Below, one piece after another: positions 1 through 11,810 of a stretch of 64,000 nt of DNA (positions within the stretch are counted from its first letter, which is position 1; every line of letters begins with the position of its first letter). The DNA comes from Microthyrium microscopicum (taxonomy: Eukaryota; Ascomycota; Dothideomycetes; Microthyriales; Microthyriaceae). The notes beneath the pieces are model-generated. The model had not been told where the DNA came from, did not search any database, and worked only from the letters and a program-made list of their open reading frames with translations. Location of the stretch: contig MU004234.1 in NCBI GenBank assembly GCA_010405405.1, positions 1,879,563 to 1,943,562 of the forward strand, written 5' to 3'. Position numbers and translations under genes: made by a program.

Positions 1-2869
1 CCACTTGAACACCTCTCGACCCCTATACAAGTTGACCAACCGTAACCGCTCATTGTCCAGATGGGCATTGTCGCTAGCCTGTCCGCAGGGAAAATGGGCA
101 GCGGGTGCATCAAACTCTTTTTCGAGAAAGCGGATTGCAGGAATGGATCCACCTTCGCGAATATAGAGGGGTTTGATGATAGCTGAGCTTCGCGGGCCTT
201 TGGGACCTGAGCCATTTCGTGAGTACTGAGAGAACTTTTCGGGCCACGCGTTGATGATTCCGTCCTCGAGGGTCTTGTATATTTCATTCTTATAGTCGCC
301 TAGCCATGGATCTGCTTTGTGATCGATCGTGACATTGAGGCTGTTGGAAGTCTGAAGATCTTCGAATCTTGTTTGCAGAAACTCTTCAAGATTTTCGGCT
401 ACTTTGCTGGCTTCTTGATGCGGCACAAGGCGGAGTGAGATGCTGGCTTTCACTAATCGTGGGATGATTGTTGCATTATAAGGACCGGATGTTTCTATAC
501 CATGAACAGTAAGCGATGGTTCCCGCCATTTCTGCTGAAGTTGCTTCGTAAGCAATTGCGGATCTCCAAGCGCTGGATTTCGAGAAACAAGTGTCTCTGT
601 AATGCGTTTGTAATGAGCTATTTCGTCATCTGCAAGTTCTGGTATCGGGTCATAAAATCCAGGGAGGTTGACCTTTCCGTGCAAGCCGGTAATTGAGCTT
701 AGGAGGTTGATCATATCCTTCATGGCTTCATCTCCCTGAGATCTTCCATCCACGCCAGAATGCAAATCTGGATTCTTGCTTGCAATCTCTAGAGTGGCAT
801 GTATAACACCTCGAAGACCGTAGGTCAGACATGGAACCTCGTCATCAAGCCAGTAACTATTAGAAAGCAGGATCCAGTCAATGTTACCAATCTTCTCTTT
901 GTGCTTCTGTACTACTGGTGCGAAACCACGAGAGCCGCATTCTTCTTCGCCCTCAATGAGAAAGACAATGTCTGCATCCAAGGCCTTTTCCGCGAGCAGG
1001 TCGGCGACAGCGTAGATAGCGGCAAGAATGGGGCCTTTGTTATCAGAGGTTCCGCGCCCGTAGAAGAACTCATCGATACCTTCCATTCGAAATGGGTCAA
1101 TGATCCAGCCATGTTCATTCTCAGCTTGAATGACGTCGTAGTGTCCATAGAATAGAATTCGTTTCCGTGCCTTGGTCTCGGACTGCGTTGCATTACCCTT
1201 GAACGTTGCGAAAACTACTGGATTGCGATCTGGGTTTTCTAATGGCAGAAGCTCTGCGACTGCGCCTAGCTCATGAAAAAGTGATCGCAAAAATGACGCT
1301 CCACGACGGCAATCTGTTCGGCATCGCTCCAATGATGAGACTGTTCTATAGCCAACAAAGGATCGAAACTTATCGACTAGCTTTTCTGATAGATGGTTAG
1401 TACCGTAAGCAAATGTGGGGTACTTCTTGATGCGTACCGTTACTCGTTGCAGAAAGAGGTGGCGGCTGGCTAGATATGCAATCATGAACATCCCATATGT
1501 TGATAGAGTTGTCATTAGCCCCTGTGATGTAGATCGGTTTGTTACCGATGCTTGAAAACCCCGATGCTAGAATTCGGCCATGATGATGTGCTGTATATGA
1601 ATTCGTGCGTTCATATTGCCGGTTAAACGTCTTCCTTTGATTAGCCTCAAACACGTCTTTCTGTAGGTTTGCCTACCTCGACTTTGCCACTCGATCCCGC
1701 TGCAAACAGACAGCCTTCTCCAACCGAAAGTGCAAGGACATCGCCGATGTTTGCGCGCAAGTTCTTAACAAGCTGACGAGTTTCCAAATCCCAAACTTTT
1801 ATTTTGCCTTCAGCTGTTCCACTAATCAAAAAGGTACCGTCTAAAGCCAGAGAAGAGATCGAGTCGCCAGTGGAATCGCCAAGTTGAAAGAGCTCCTTGA
1901 TGGCTCCACCTTTTCGAGCATCGAGGCGCCATAGTTTGATTGATCCATCACCACCACCACTGACTAATATTTCTTCGTCGGGGTCATCCACTACAATTCC
2001 TCGTAAGCTAAGCATGCAATAGACATATCCAAAATGAGCAAAAGGATGGATATATCTCTTGTCAATTTGAAGATTTTGGACTTCGGTCTCGTCAAGTGGG
2101 TTCTTGTGATACTCTGGTCGCGGAGTTCGAACACCTCCAGGGCCAGCTGAGTCGAAGAAGCGATCCTCTCGTTGATAAGGATGAGAAGTCGGCAATGGAG
2201 TAGGTCTTGTATCCTTTTCGTTTAGATTGTACCACTGAAGACCTGTTAGCTAGTCAAACTCGCGTCCTGGGCATCCGAGAAGAATAGTACCAAGATAGAC
2301 GCATTTTGTGTCCCGAGGTAGAATGTATTGAGTTTAGAAGCAAAAGAGACACAGTAAATGTCCCCAATATCATGCTCTTTATCGGGATAAATGGAGTAGA
2401 TTTTGGCTAATGTTGTTGCATCCCAAACCTGCCATAGTGGTTAGAATTATTTCAGTCTTTAGGTAGGTTTCATACTCACATTGACGAACCGATCTGACGC
2501 GCAGGAAACAAGAAATCGGCCATCTTGAGAAAGACATAGACCGAGCACGCTTCCTTTATGTGCTTCTATCGTTTTTGTCTTTTGATATGTCCGGAGACCA
2601 AATATCTGCCTCGAGTTAGCCGCATCGCCCAAGACTGACGTCACGCTGGTCTGGCTTACCAGAATTTCCCCGCCCTGAGTTCCAGCATAGACTGTCGTCA
2701 AAGAGACTACCAGCGAGAGGATAGATTTATCATGCTTCAAGCTGTGCGAAAGTAACGGGGCAGGAGTGACATGGCTGGCATCAATGGATCCTGTCTCGCT
2801 GATGGGAATGCTAACTGGAAGGCTTGTCAGCAAGTTGATGCCCTCAACGCCATCTCCGATAGATGCCAT
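1..2869 (-). CDS. DUG2: DUG2-type glutathione-degrading peptidase (WD40 + M20), 3' end cut by window edge
   Basis: Dug2 is the large subunit of the cytosolic Dug2-Dug3 complex, which starts gamma-glutamyl peptide (glutathione) breakdown. The protein reads as N-terminal WD40 blades followed by an M20 metallopeptidase domain, the diagnostic Dug2 architecture. Likely exons are 2869-2480, 2428-2291, 2234-1677, 1630-1438 and 1385 to the edge, with introns of 46-57 nt. Blades include VWDATTLAKIYSIY, DGSIKLWRL, GKIKVWDLETRQLV and DNSINIWDV. The M20 part shows GHYDV (near 1150), a metal-site Asp in GRGTSDNKGP, LIEGEEECGS and the late AAHFPCGQASDNAH segment. About 888 residues are visible; the last, EVFKW, lies near the usual C-terminus, so only about ten residues are missing. 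The start MASIGDGV is chosen because the frame is closed by a stop 14 codons upstream. Family call is firm; exon edges are by eye. Confidence 0.9.
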
Positions 2870-4534
2870 CTCCGCATAATTCCCAAGCTCTTTCAGTATA
2901 GATATTGTTCATAATAGAAGAATTCTGATTCCAGGAGAAAGAGTACGGAGATACTTCGGTCTCACAGGGCTGGCAGTCACTAAGAGCTTCCCTGCAAGCA
3001 CCAAGTCTAGCGTGCGAGCGGCTCTTGAGCAAAGTCTAAAGAAATTCTCCTTCTCACCTTGGAGGTCCCTACGGATTCCATTCCCATTCATCTTTCCGCG
3101 ACACTTTTCATCAATTGCCATGTTGGTTGGAGAGCGTGTAAGAAGGCGAAGTTCAGGCGCGCAACCTGGAATGTAATATGGGCAGTCCATGCTCACCGAC
3201 TTGTCGTGCTGCCTTTGTACCGTGACGTGCTCCATCACACGCCTCACACCGATATCTGACTGCCTTGGATTTCTGGGACGGGCTGAGCGATTATGTTGCT
3301 GCTATTTTCAACAATTGGATCCCTCGCGGTCTTCGCTCAAATATTGATGTATCCAATACGCTTCATCACCCAAGCTCAGCACTGTGAATTTGATTCAAAA
3401 GCACCTCAATAGCAATCACAAGAGCATAGCAAAGCGGCAGGATCATACCAAACACGTCAGTGTGAAGCACGCTCTATTGATATTTATCAGGAGAGTCTCA
3501 ATGTGTGATCGACACTTTCTATGGCTTGCTGAACTTCTGCTGGTCTTTTGCTGTCATTATCTTGATGCTATGCACGCGGTCCGAGACACTCCCGCCATGT
3601 ACACGTCTGCTCATGCAACACAAATTTCACGGGAAAGCAGACACAATTCGCTAATTCATTGATAGTCTATCGGAATCTTTCTATTCAGCTCTTCTCGGTG
3701 CATATCATCTAGTCCCGATTCTCTACATCTATAGCTGGGCCTGAAGAATATCGCTTCGAATGGCTACATTTTGCTGTACCTAGCTGCAGGATCCATGTTC
3801 GCAGAACGATCACTTCAACCTTTACTACCTATCAAATCACTCTTGTTCCTGAAATCGGGACGTGGCGCATCTAACATACCTTAATGCAGCGTACGACGGC
3901 CGGGGCTTTACTGACCCGAACAACTTCGCGATTACACTCCATACCTAGGACAGTCTTGAAGTTAATGGAATTTCAGATGATAGCTCACGTTGTGACCCTT
4001 GATCAAACTTATATTTTCACGTCACGATGTAGACAAATTGACATCTGGGTTCCAACTATCACGCCTATGTTAGTCATAGAGGCCAAGTGTTTTGACTACA
4101 GCTCTGTTCATCTGCAGAGGACAGAAGATGGAGAAAAAAGATGCAGTGGCTGCTTTGCGTAAGATGTATTTGTCCAGATACGTACAAGCACGACGCAATT
4201 CTTTGTTATTAGGTGCAGCTTCTGGTCTAGTCCAGTTCACACTTTGTTCAAAGAGGTAGCTATAGCCGGGACATTTCCGTCAGCACTGGTAGCTCAGACG
4301 AGACCAGGTCCTTGGGTTTGGTTATAGGTCGGTAAACGAAACGACTGGAACTGAATGCGAGCCTTCCAACCGAGCAATGGAGGTTTCCACCAGTCGTTTT
4401 CGAAATCACTGTTGCGCAAGTCTTCAGGATCTAATCACGATCACAGACATCGCAACGTCTTTAAATCATGCCAGGCGACATAAAACACCCGTATGGACGC
4501 GAGCAATTCAATTCTCAATGTAATCTTTTTCGAT
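2870..4534. other. intergenic stretch, no convincing gene
   Basis: Upstream region of the DUG2-like gene. Open frames up to about 110 codons exist on both strands, but none shows a recognisable domain, a plausible spliced continuation or a signal peptide. It presumably holds the DUG2 promoter and 5' leader and the terminator side of the neighbouring reductase. Confidence 0.5.
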
Positions 4535-5467
4535 TCAAGCACCTTGCAAAAGCTCCTTGCCTCTCTGCACAAGTCCCTGGTTCAGCATCACCGAGTCTTC
4601 ATCACCCACGCATCCATTGATGGCTAGATCAACCATGACAGCGCCGAGCTCGTCATCTTGGATCACCCATCCACGGCCCAGAATTGTAGACATCAAGCCA
4701 GCAGTAACTGAGCCTTTGGGGAACACTCCGCCAGGCTTTACAACAATACTATGCCAGGTATCACCATGCTCGGAATTCCGCTGGAGTGTTCGTGTGTCAC
4801 ATCTTCCCTGGAAGGCTTGATTAGCGGGCAGCAAGAACTGATTGTTGGACGAGGACTCACCTTTGTTTTTCTGGGTGTCTCTAGAAACCAGAGAGGAGCA
4901 GATTGATCTTGAACGACAAACTATGAATGCGTCAGTAAATGTCCTTTCAACGTCTTTTACATTGGTGAGCATGGTAATGAAGCATCAATCTGGCAAGACT
5001 ATTTCGTGCGGTACTTTGCGATATCGTACAAGCTACATTGAAAGACGAGTAATGGAGCGGCTTACCTTTCCAGAAAGTTGTATCCACCTGAACGGCGCCT
5101 TGCCATTTCGAGGCTCGAGAACCTGGACGAACGCGTCTTGAAATGCCACAGGATACTCCAGATTTGGTCCCTGGTTGTTGTCAGAAGTACCAAGAGCCCT
5201 GATGTACTAATTAGCAATGTGCCTGCTGAGGGTGAGAGACAAGTACCATATCATGGCATCTGCGTTTTTTATTTCTTCCAAGATACCTGACTCCCACTTG
5301 CTGAAATCTTTGATGATGAAGGTTTTGACCTTGTGGTGACTAGAAATATTCGCGGGCAGATCTTTTCGACTCAAGGCTATAATTGAGTTTATCTCTGGGC
5401 GTAGGAGGGCTTGGTTCAATGCTCCTCCACCTATGAGACCAGTTGCGCCAGTAATGAGAACCTTCAT
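4535..5467 (-). CDS. NAD(P)-binding Rossmann protein, atypical short-chain dehydrogenase
   Basis: Spliced from 5467-5247, 5198-5066, 4920-4861 and 4807-4535, giving about 228 residues. The start codon opens MKVLITGATGLIGGGAL, a textbook TGxxGxxG dinucleotide-binding loop at residues 6-13. Later pieces (ALGTSDNNQGP, FVVQDQSAPLWFLETPRK, HSIVVKPGGVF, ending in an LAINGC helix) fit fungal single-domain atypical SDRs annotated as NAD(P)-binding or semialdehyde-dehydrogenase-like. The classical YxxxK pair is not evident, so the substrate, and even catalysis, cannot be inferred. Introns are 48, 145 and 53 nt; the second is long for this locus and its edges are the least certain. No metabolic neighbour suggests a pathway. 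Confidence 0.75.
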
Positions 5468-6079
5468 GATTATTGAGCTACAATGAACTGAACGCGAACT
5501 GGCCGTCTGGTTCAGAGACAAAGTCGCCCTCCGATCAGGGAGTGGAAAAGGTACGAGATCAGTGATGAGCTCAGCACGCTAAAACCGTCAACTCAACTTA
5601 TATCTCCACCAAACGCCCAGCCGAGATGACCTCAGAAACTAAAATTGAACCACTAAACCCATCGAATTGACAAGCTTTTATGTCTAATAATCAAGCGAGC
5701 AGTAATAGCAGTACCCAAGTGCTTTTCAAGTCTTCCGGCACACATGCTGCGCCGAAAGAGACATCGCATGGCACAATTTGGAATAAATAAGTTCATTCTG
5801 CATACATGAACTATAAAGTTGCCGTCGAATGCCAATCAAGCCAAAGCCAATTTTCAAACACCTCAACGATCTTCATTGCAAAACAAAGTAAAACAAATAG
5901 CCAGCTTTGCTTTGATGCCCACTCTCCGCCAGCCTCACTCGCTTCGATGAGCAGAATAATAACGATCTTGTAGTGTCATCACGCTTTTTGAGTCCTCATC
6001 AACAATGTCAATCATCCAAGCGCCGTGAACACTCAAAACCGCTGCTTTCGTACCTGCTCCTGCTTTCTACTCTTCTTCG
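5468..6079. other. intergenic, no gene seen
   Basis: Region between the reductase start and the end of the next minus-strand gene. It contains only short frames without domain signal. It should carry the reductase promoter and the terminator of the acidic 2EXR-like gene. Confidence 0.5.
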
Positions 6080-7508
6080 CTAAGCGGCCATGGTGCACTG
6101 AAGCTTGTTTGATGGTGGCAGTGTTGCCCATTTGGTGTTGGGAAACTCCCGGCGGACTTCGCCCTTATCAGTGGCTACGAGCACAGTTATGTTTCCAGCG
6201 GTATTTGCTTCAAACGAGAAAGACAACCACTTGGAGGACGCTGTAAGCAGCTGGTCCAATAGATCTTGAGGAAATGCCAAGTACAATCTCGGTGATTGCT
6301 GCAAAGAGCAAATTACTGAATCCCAGGCCAGCAGAATATTGAATGGTACACCGAATGCTAGATCACCTTCTGTTGCCCGTTAGCTGTGTGATCTTCTAAT
6401 GCGGAAGTCGAATTCCTGCAGCAGAAGAGCACTTACCTGGTTCCCAATGTACAAGCGAAAACTTTTGAACATTGTGCAGCTTTTGCACCAGTGCACTTAT
6501 TGGCCATTGACGTCTCAGAGTGGAAGTCATTACGGAATCTATCACAGAAACGTTCGTCATCAGATGACCATATCGAGCCACAGTTTCGCTCTCAGAGTAA
6601 TCAAGGGTTTCCAAGTTGAACTCGTTTTGGCTGTACAGCACATGGGAAGCTTCTTCATGAATCTGCTTGCTCATACGAAGAAATGGGAGGGCCGGCCTGA
6701 CCTTTGAAGTTCTTTGAAGACATGGCGGGAGAGCTTCGCATATGTAAAGGGGTCTTTTGGCAACAAATAGCTCCCTGTAGATCATGTTGCGGATCTCACC
6801 TGGAAGCTTCATGAATGGAAACGGTTCTCCTGGCAGGCGCAGCGGGAAAGGCTTTGGTAGGCGCTTCACTTTTGGAAGATAGCCATCACTGTCAGAGCTC
6901 GCGTCGCTGTCGTTCGTCATGTCATCGTCACTATCAAAGTGCACATCGCTCTCGCTCAGTCCATCGTCCTCGTCATCTTGACAAGCGCTTGTCGGAAGTT
7001 CTCCATCGCCACTGCTAATAATGCTTTCATCTTTGTCTTCATTGACATCACTTTTGCCATCACCTTCTTCACTTCCTGCCTCAAAGTGACTAGGATTCTC
7101 GGGTGTTCCATTTTCGATGTCGCCCTCAGTGCCGTCTTCAGTGTCGTCACCATTGTCTGACTCGTCATCGCTTTGGTCGGCCATGTTGGTGTCATCGTTG
7201 ATATTGGCGCTTATATCTGTATCTTCTTGAACGTCCCCCAAAGTAAGACTAGGAGCTCCACCACATGATTGGCCTGCTGGTCGTTGACAGCCTGCCATTG
7301 CCGCTTTGATTATACGTTCATGTGTCTCAGTAGGCTGACCAAAAGAGTTCTGTAAGGGTTCTTCGGTATTGCTCATGGCGGTGCCTGCAGCAAAGTCTGT
7401 ACAGATGTTATCGCTGTCTGAGGATGAAGAAACGCCACTGTCACGGCGTTCCAGCTCGTTAATGGACGAAGAAGACTTCATCTTTGCTGATATTGACTGG
7501 GTACGCAT
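6080..7508 (-). CDS. acidic F-box/2EXR-like protein
   Basis: Two exons, 7508-6437 and 6369-6080, joined through a 67-nt phase-1 intron, give about 453 residues. Residues ~90-220 are a low-complexity Asp/Glu/Ser tract with runs such as DSDDDMTNDSDASSDSD. It is followed by PFPFMKLPGEIRNMIYREL, the fungal F-box/2EXR-type helix, then RMSKQIHEEASHVLYSQNEFNLE, the recurring second motif of these proteins. The family is expanded in ascomycetes and its molecular role is mostly unknown; a ubiquitin-ligase adaptor role is a guess from F-box resemblance. The second exon is supported because its frame reads GDLAFGVPFNILLAWDS straight into the C-terminal part. An alternative start MKSSSS lies ten codons downstream. 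Confidence 0.75.
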
Positions 7509-9042
7509 CTTGGCTACTCAAGACTAGAGTAAGTTGCAGCCCAGATATGAAGTTCAGGTGCCAGTAAATTTTCAGGCTGGTTTGATAAACGCAAAGTGAG
7601 GATTGATGTTTAGCAGATTGAGATGGTGGCGAGTTGAAGACGTTGGGACATATCTTGGTGGATGAATTCATTCTTGAAGCAAAAGATATGAGCAGAGACC
7701 TACCTACTACAGTAAATAAAGGTCGACCTAGGCCAAGACCGAACCTTGAGTAGCACGGATTTGATAATCAGGCGGTGAGCAAGTCAAGAGTGGTTGAACC
7801 GAATGATGTCTTCAGTAACAGCAATGGCCTGTGGTCTTCACCAAATGAGGTTTCGCGAGGTTTTCTGCTACTTCTGTTCGTAGCAAAAGGATTATCCTTC
7901 TAGTTGTGGTGGGTACAAGTCTGGCAATTCATTTCTTTAGCTTCCTACTCAAGAAAGAGGTAGCTTCAACTTACTGCATGGCTTGGGACAGCCTAAAGCA
8001 GACCGTAAGTATTTGAATTTAATTTATGTTCATCCTTCCATTATTCTTGACTGCGCATGAAAAGCGCTTCCCATGTCTTATCTGTCTGATAATGGGCTGA
8101 TATACCTGGTTCCTTTTGGGAAAAGAAACCCCCTGCATCGCCCATGGATTTGTACCATTAGTAAAGCTCCGGTCATTTCGAGATTTTGGATCATTTCGAA
8201 CTGGTAAAACAGTTTAATTACCCAATCCGATCAAATTTTCTGAATTTTTTTATCAGACGCTCTGGCGTGCGGTGTTCCCAGCAGGAGGTGGCGCAGTGAC
8301 GTGCCGCAGCCACTTTCAAAATATTCGTTTCTCGAAACAACTGTACTTTGTGGGGACTGCTCCATCAATAAACAGGTCTGATTTGAGATGTACAAGATGT
8401 AATAAACCGAAACCTACGGGCAGAGCTGGTAGCGACCCCGAAGTAGAAGCTAGGAGCGACAAATGTTTACATAAGGTACTTGATCATCACTGCTGCGATT
8501 ATGCTCTCCGTGCTGAAGTCAGCAAAGTTGATTGACCTAGCTTGCACCCATAGACATTACACATGGTGATAATGAAGGACAACCCTTTGTTGTTGAGCTT
8601 GTAGTAAATAAGTTATGCAAAGGCCGAAAAATATGTTGCTCTTAAAGCCAAGTTGAAAGCACATTAAAGGATGGACTACGAAATTTCTATATAGCTGTCA
8701 TGCAAATATCGATGTAGCTCCCATTACCACAGCCTATTGAGAGCACAAAATTGACCACTAGAGATATTAGCGAGATATACTTACATTTATCTGATTGATA
8801 CTTCACCACTAGTATGCTTATGCGCTTATGGCTCGCGTGGTGTGGCTGTTCCAATCTCGAGATGGTTTTTCATGATGATAGAGGTCACGGCTTTCCGATT
8901 CTGGCCATTAGGAAATGACTGCCAATCCTACATCCTGCGCTCGTCGCCCTCTACAAAAAGGGCTACTTACATATCTGATCAATCTGACCTCTGCTACCAC
9001 ATATATATCATTCTCTTGTATGGGTCAACAGTCTTCAAAGCA
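7509..9042. other. 1.5-kb intergenic region, no supported gene
   Basis: Lies between two divergent F-box/2EXR-like genes and should contain both promoters. A frame at 8272-8535 (87 codons, several Cys) has no start context or partner exon I trust. A long frame leading into the next gene (from 8842) probably reflects leader sequence. No repeat structure is evident. Confidence 0.45.
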
Positions 9043-10070
9043 ATGGCTAAAGGTAGAGAACCAAGCAAGACGGCTGAAGTTGGTAATGATGGTGAACGGC
9101 CAAGAAAGCGAACACGAATGACGGTTGATTCTTTTCCATTCATGCGACTGCCAGATGAGCTAAAAATTGAAATTCTCCGCCAAGCACTTACTCATCCTAC
9201 CCCGGTTCATTTATCTTATGACGAAGAGAGATATTGGGATGAGAAGAAAATCCTGGATGCTCGTATCGCCGAAGGCTATATCGGAGCTTTCGATTCATCA
9301 GATAGACCAAATTCCGGTGAACCAAAAAAGCGGTTTGTACATACTTTCACGGGATTTCCATTAAATAGCTCCAGCTTGATATCAAAAAGGGTCTTGACTG
9401 ACTAACCTCTCCTAGACTACATATCAACACCTCCCTTCTACGGGCGAACAAGCACGTTGCTAAAGTGGCTCTTCCGGTGCTGTACGGCGACAATAGATTT
9501 TCCTTGCGACTACGAACAGCATATATAGTCATAGAGGTACTCAAGCCAAACAAGAAACATGTCAAACACTTGATCTTCGAGGCACACCGCGAAAGGGATA
9601 TAACAGACTATAATCCAAGGGGGCTAGTTGAGATGGGTCGACGACTTCGTTACTACTTCTTTCTCCAAGACGTTGAGCTTCCGTTGTGGCCGGATTGGAA
9701 CCCAATTACTGGAGCGTGGTGGCAACTAGACGCCGACCGTCTGCATATTGGCCAACCTGCCCCAACGAACCAACCCCGTATTAGTTCAGACCCAAGACAA
9801 TTCAATGATCTAAATGCTGCAGTCTCAAAGTTCAGAGAGGCTTGTCCTTTCAAAGCAAAGGTGGTTATTTCATTGAATGGCGAGCCTGAGAGGTGGTACA
9901 TTGCGAACGTCGACGAGATGGTATCTGATCGAACGAAGGAAGAAAATAAGATAAGAGTACTTCTTGTACCGGCGCAACCTAGGCCAGAGCCTCCTGCTGA
10001 AACAATTGCAGAGATCCTGGACTATATGGCGGCTAAGAAGGACTTACCACTATATGCAGCGGGCGGCTAA
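9043..10070 (+). CDS. F-box/2EXR-like protein
   Basis: Exons 9043-9332 and 9416-10070 with an 83-nt intron give about 314 residues. After a basic leader (RPRKRTR) comes DSFPFMRLPDELKIEILRQAL, the same F-box-like helix as in the neighbour at 6080-7508. The second exon begins LHINTSLLRANKHVAKVALPVLYGDNRFSL (described here by its key LRANKH...ALPVLYG pattern), typical of this fungal group. The upstream in-frame ATG at 8842 would add a poorly conserved 67-residue leader, so the internal ATG is preferred. The intron donor was placed at AAGCG/gtttgt because this preserves phase into the second motif. Function is unknown. Confidence 0.75.
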
Positions 10071-10505
10071 GCAGCATTGCTGATACACTCTGGTATGAAA
10101 TACTTGAAAAATACGAAGCCTTTAGACGCTTGCATCAATGAAAGTAGACAATAGTACTTGTAGTGGACGTTTTGAAGGAGCATGAAATACTGGTCATACT
10201 CATAGTTTTGTCCTCGTATATAAGTAAGATAGTCTCCGAAAGTCGTAGATATCCCTAGCCTGAAGTGTAACGTCTGTCTGGAATGTCCAACTACATGACT
10301 GCCAACGAATGCATCAAACGATCATTATATTTCTATTGACTACAATATCCACCGCCGTACTGAGAGACAAAGAGAACTTGCGTGCCCCGAGCAATCGGAT
10401 TCGAATCCTCTATTTGCTATTCAAAAATGGTGCATGGTAGCAATTGCATTTAAGAAGATAACACTCTTCACGGTGGTCTGTTCATCCACTCACTGAACAG
10501 CACGC
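10071..10505. other. convergent intergenic region
   Basis: 3' ends of the plus-strand 2EXR-like gene and the minus-strand F-box gene face each other here. Nothing else is supported. Confidence 0.5.
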
Positions 10506-11810
10506 TCAACGCCTAGCAGCATTCGCTTCCACAATTCTCATCAATTCGTCGTAAGTTCTCTGATCTTCTCCATCATCAAATCGCTCCTTGTTCATTTCCT
10601 CGCTTTGGAACGTCATGCCATACTTGTCGTCAAGTGAAACATAGCTGAATAGTCTTCGATTCGAGGATGGATCTGTCAGAATTGCGCGGATTCGTTGAGT
10701 ACCTGCTGATTCTACACCGCGCCCAAATTGCTCACCCTTTGCCAATGGAATAAGGTCGTTTTCAATCTCTAATGTCGAAAGTATGGGCCCACTTTTCACG
10801 ACTTCATTGAAGAACTTTTGCCAACCTCGTGGTTCGTGCGTCGTCTCCTGCCACCCATACTCATATTCCGCAAAGCAGTCTTTCAGCCTGATGTTTTGTA
10901 AGGATTTTGCATGAGACGTGACAAAGTCTCGGACCTCCTCGGCTACAAAACAGCGAACTAGCTCTAGAGTCTGACACATCGGTGCGTGGTGAGGTTTAAG
11001 AGGGAGACGTATATCGTGCATCTCTCCGTCACCTAGTGGGCCTGACTCGGATGATTCCAGATGGATAAAGGTGACGGAATTAAGATGCTTGAAGAAAAAC
11101 TCTGACAATTCTTGGCAAAAATTTCTGTAGTATTCCGAAGTATTTGCTTCCCAGCCTGCGCCGTTACCAGCACCCCAGAGACTGAGGGTAAACGAGTCGA
11201 TGTTTCCAAGAAATTTATGAAAGTCCTTCTCACGCCAGATAGGTGCACGATATGGAATGAGTTCGAGAAGAGTCAAAGACTTCAATTGCTGATTGGAGCT
11301 TACTGCCTGGAAGGTTTCTTCTAAGAGGTTGCGGAGTGGATCATAATCGATGTTATTCGCATCAGGTTCGTACGTCAGTTGCCAGAAGGCATTTTCCATA
11401 TCTTCATCAGGTCCGGGGACAAATTGGATAGATATGTCGTCAATACTCGGAAGCAGTGGGTCTGAACCAGCAAGCATTTTCAAGATAGCGTCGGGAACTT
11501 GCTTCTGATGGGCTTCTTTGTCACCATCTTCTCCGTCCTCGCTGTCCGAACTAATGGGGTCTTCTGGCAAGTCGAAAAGTCCGGAGAAAGAGATTTTGCG
11601 AACATATTTGCCAAATTTTAATACCACATTTGATATCATTTCAATATCGTCCACATCATTTGTGAGCCGAATGTTTCTGAATATAGTTGGTGTAAGCAAA
11701 TCTCGAAATAGCGAGTTGGTGGTACTAAGATTGACCCGGTCCGAGTAATTCGAGTAGTTACCAACTAAAAAGATAAGTTCTGGAGGCAAGATGTTGATGC
11801 TTTGTGGCAT
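10506..11810 (-). CDS. F-box protein
   Basis: Single-exon frame of 434 residues. The N-terminus MPQSINILPPELIFLVGNY, followed by DRVNLSTTNSLFRDLLTPTIFRNIRL, is a clear F-box (LPxEl...l.l...sr.fr.l..p.lfr). The remainder has Leu-rich stretches such as LKSLTLLELIPYRAP and CQTLELVRCF, consistent with irregular leucine-rich repeats that present substrate. Such proteins usually act as substrate receptors of SCF (Skp1-cullin-F-box) ubiquitin ligases; the substrate cannot be inferred. A Glu/Asp/Ser insert lies near residues 85-100. It is the third F-box-type gene within 6 kb. Confidence 0.85.
   Translation of the reverse strand: MPQSINILPPELIFLVGNYSNYSDRVNLSTTNSLFRDLLTPTIFRNIRLTNDVDDIEMISNVVLKFGKYVRKISFSGLFDLPEDPISSDSEDGEDGDKEAHQKQVPDAILKMLAGSDPLLPSIDDISIQFVPGPDEDMENAFWQLTYEPDANNIDYDPLRNLLEETFQAVSSNQQLKSLTLLELIPYRAPIWREKDFHKFLGNIDSFTLSLWGAGNGAGWEANTSEYYRNFCQELSEFFFKHLNSVTFIHLESSESGPLGDGEMHDIRLPLKPHHAPMCQTLELVRCFVAEEVRDFVTSHAKSLQNIRLKDCFAEYEYGWQETTHEPRGWQKFFNEVVKSGPILSTLEIENDLIPLAKGEQFGRGVESAGTQRIRAILTDPSSNRRLFSYVSLDDKYGMTFQSEEMNKERFDDGEDQRTYDELMRIVEANAARR

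Noticed and set aside
10396-10412. B-box-like palindrome GGATTCGAATCC suggesting a tRNA gene
   Set aside because: No matching A box or acceptor stem was found at the right distance on either strand, and no cloverleaf forms.
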